From an uncultured Prevotella sp. (GTDB lineage: Bacteria > Bacteroidota > Bacteroidia > Bacteroidales > Bacteroidaceae): a DNA stretch of 6,553 nt. The stretch spans positions 1 to 6,553 of the forward strand of contig USQD01000112.1 of the NCBI GenBank assembly GCA_900556795.1, read 5' to 3'. Both the position numbers and the translations under genes were made by a program. Below are positions 6,499 to 6,553 of the stretch, piece after piece (the first letter of the stretch is position 1; every line of letters starts with the position of its first letter). Under the pieces are notes generated by a model, which saw nothing but the letters and a program-made list of their open reading frames with translations, made no database searches and was not told where the DNA came from.

Positions 6499-6553
6499 AG
6501 ATCGGAAGAGCGTCGTGTAGGGAAAGAGTGTAGATCTCGGTGGTCGCCGTATC
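6499..6553. other. Illumina universal (P5) adapter sequence, not genomic
   Basis: From AGATCGGAAGAGC onward the last 55 bases match, with no mismatch that I can see, the reverse complement of the Illumina TruSeq universal/P5 adapter, ending three bases short of the adapter's full length. The coding frame of the GldB-like gene stops making sense here. These bases are a library artefact left at the contig end and should be trimmed. Confidence 0.97.

Noticed and set aside
6499..6553. Possible terminal repeat or attachment site at the window end
   Set aside because: The sequence is the Illumina P5 adapter, so it has no biological meaning.

Overview
This window looks like ordinary chromosomal DNA from a member of the Bacteroidales, most likely Prevotella or Segatella. 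The evidence is a 286-residue RpoD that lacks region 1.1, a Bacteroidetes-type promoter (TTTG, 19 bp, TAnnTTTG) in front of it, A-rich leaders with little Shine-Dalgarno signal, a DPP-IV-type S9 peptidase, and a GldB-like lipoprotein. The genus is an inference from the general look of the proteins and was not tested. I see no mobile element, CRISPR array, tRNA, rRNA or phage gene.

Layout, left to right. Positions 1-177 are a non-coding leader with a -7-like TATATTTG box and a close match to a sigma-54 (-24/-12) promoter. They precede a Do-family periplasmic serine protease (htrA/degP, 178-1641, + strand). A strong intrinsic terminator follows, and its U-tract runs into the -33 element of the next promoter. 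Then comes the primary sigma factor gene rpoD, whose real start is 1800 and not the upstream in-frame ATG at 1692. After 48 nt lies an uncharacterised exported protein with a lysine/alanine-rich coiled-coil tail (2709-3365, + strand), probably co-transcribed with rpoD. The convergent gap (3366-3511) holds two separate hairpins, one terminating each direction. On the minus strand, a GldB-like lipoprotein gene (5706-6498, 5' end missing) and a dipeptidyl peptidase IV gene (3512-5704) form a tight two-gene unit with one base between them.

The last 55 bases (6499-6553) are not genomic. They match the reverse complement of the Illumina universal (P5) adapter. The contig therefore ends inside the lipoprotein gene, and the apparent GTG start at 6485 is only a by-product of that truncation.

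Together the genes give envelope protein quality control (HtrA), housekeeping transcription (RpoD), and an exported peptidase that would release X-Pro dipeptides for a proteolytic, amino-acid-using lifestyle. I found no convincing undescribed system. The points most worth a second look are the adapter tail, the possible sigma-54 control of htrA, the terminator/promoter overlap before rpoD, and the lysine-tailed protein behind rpoD.
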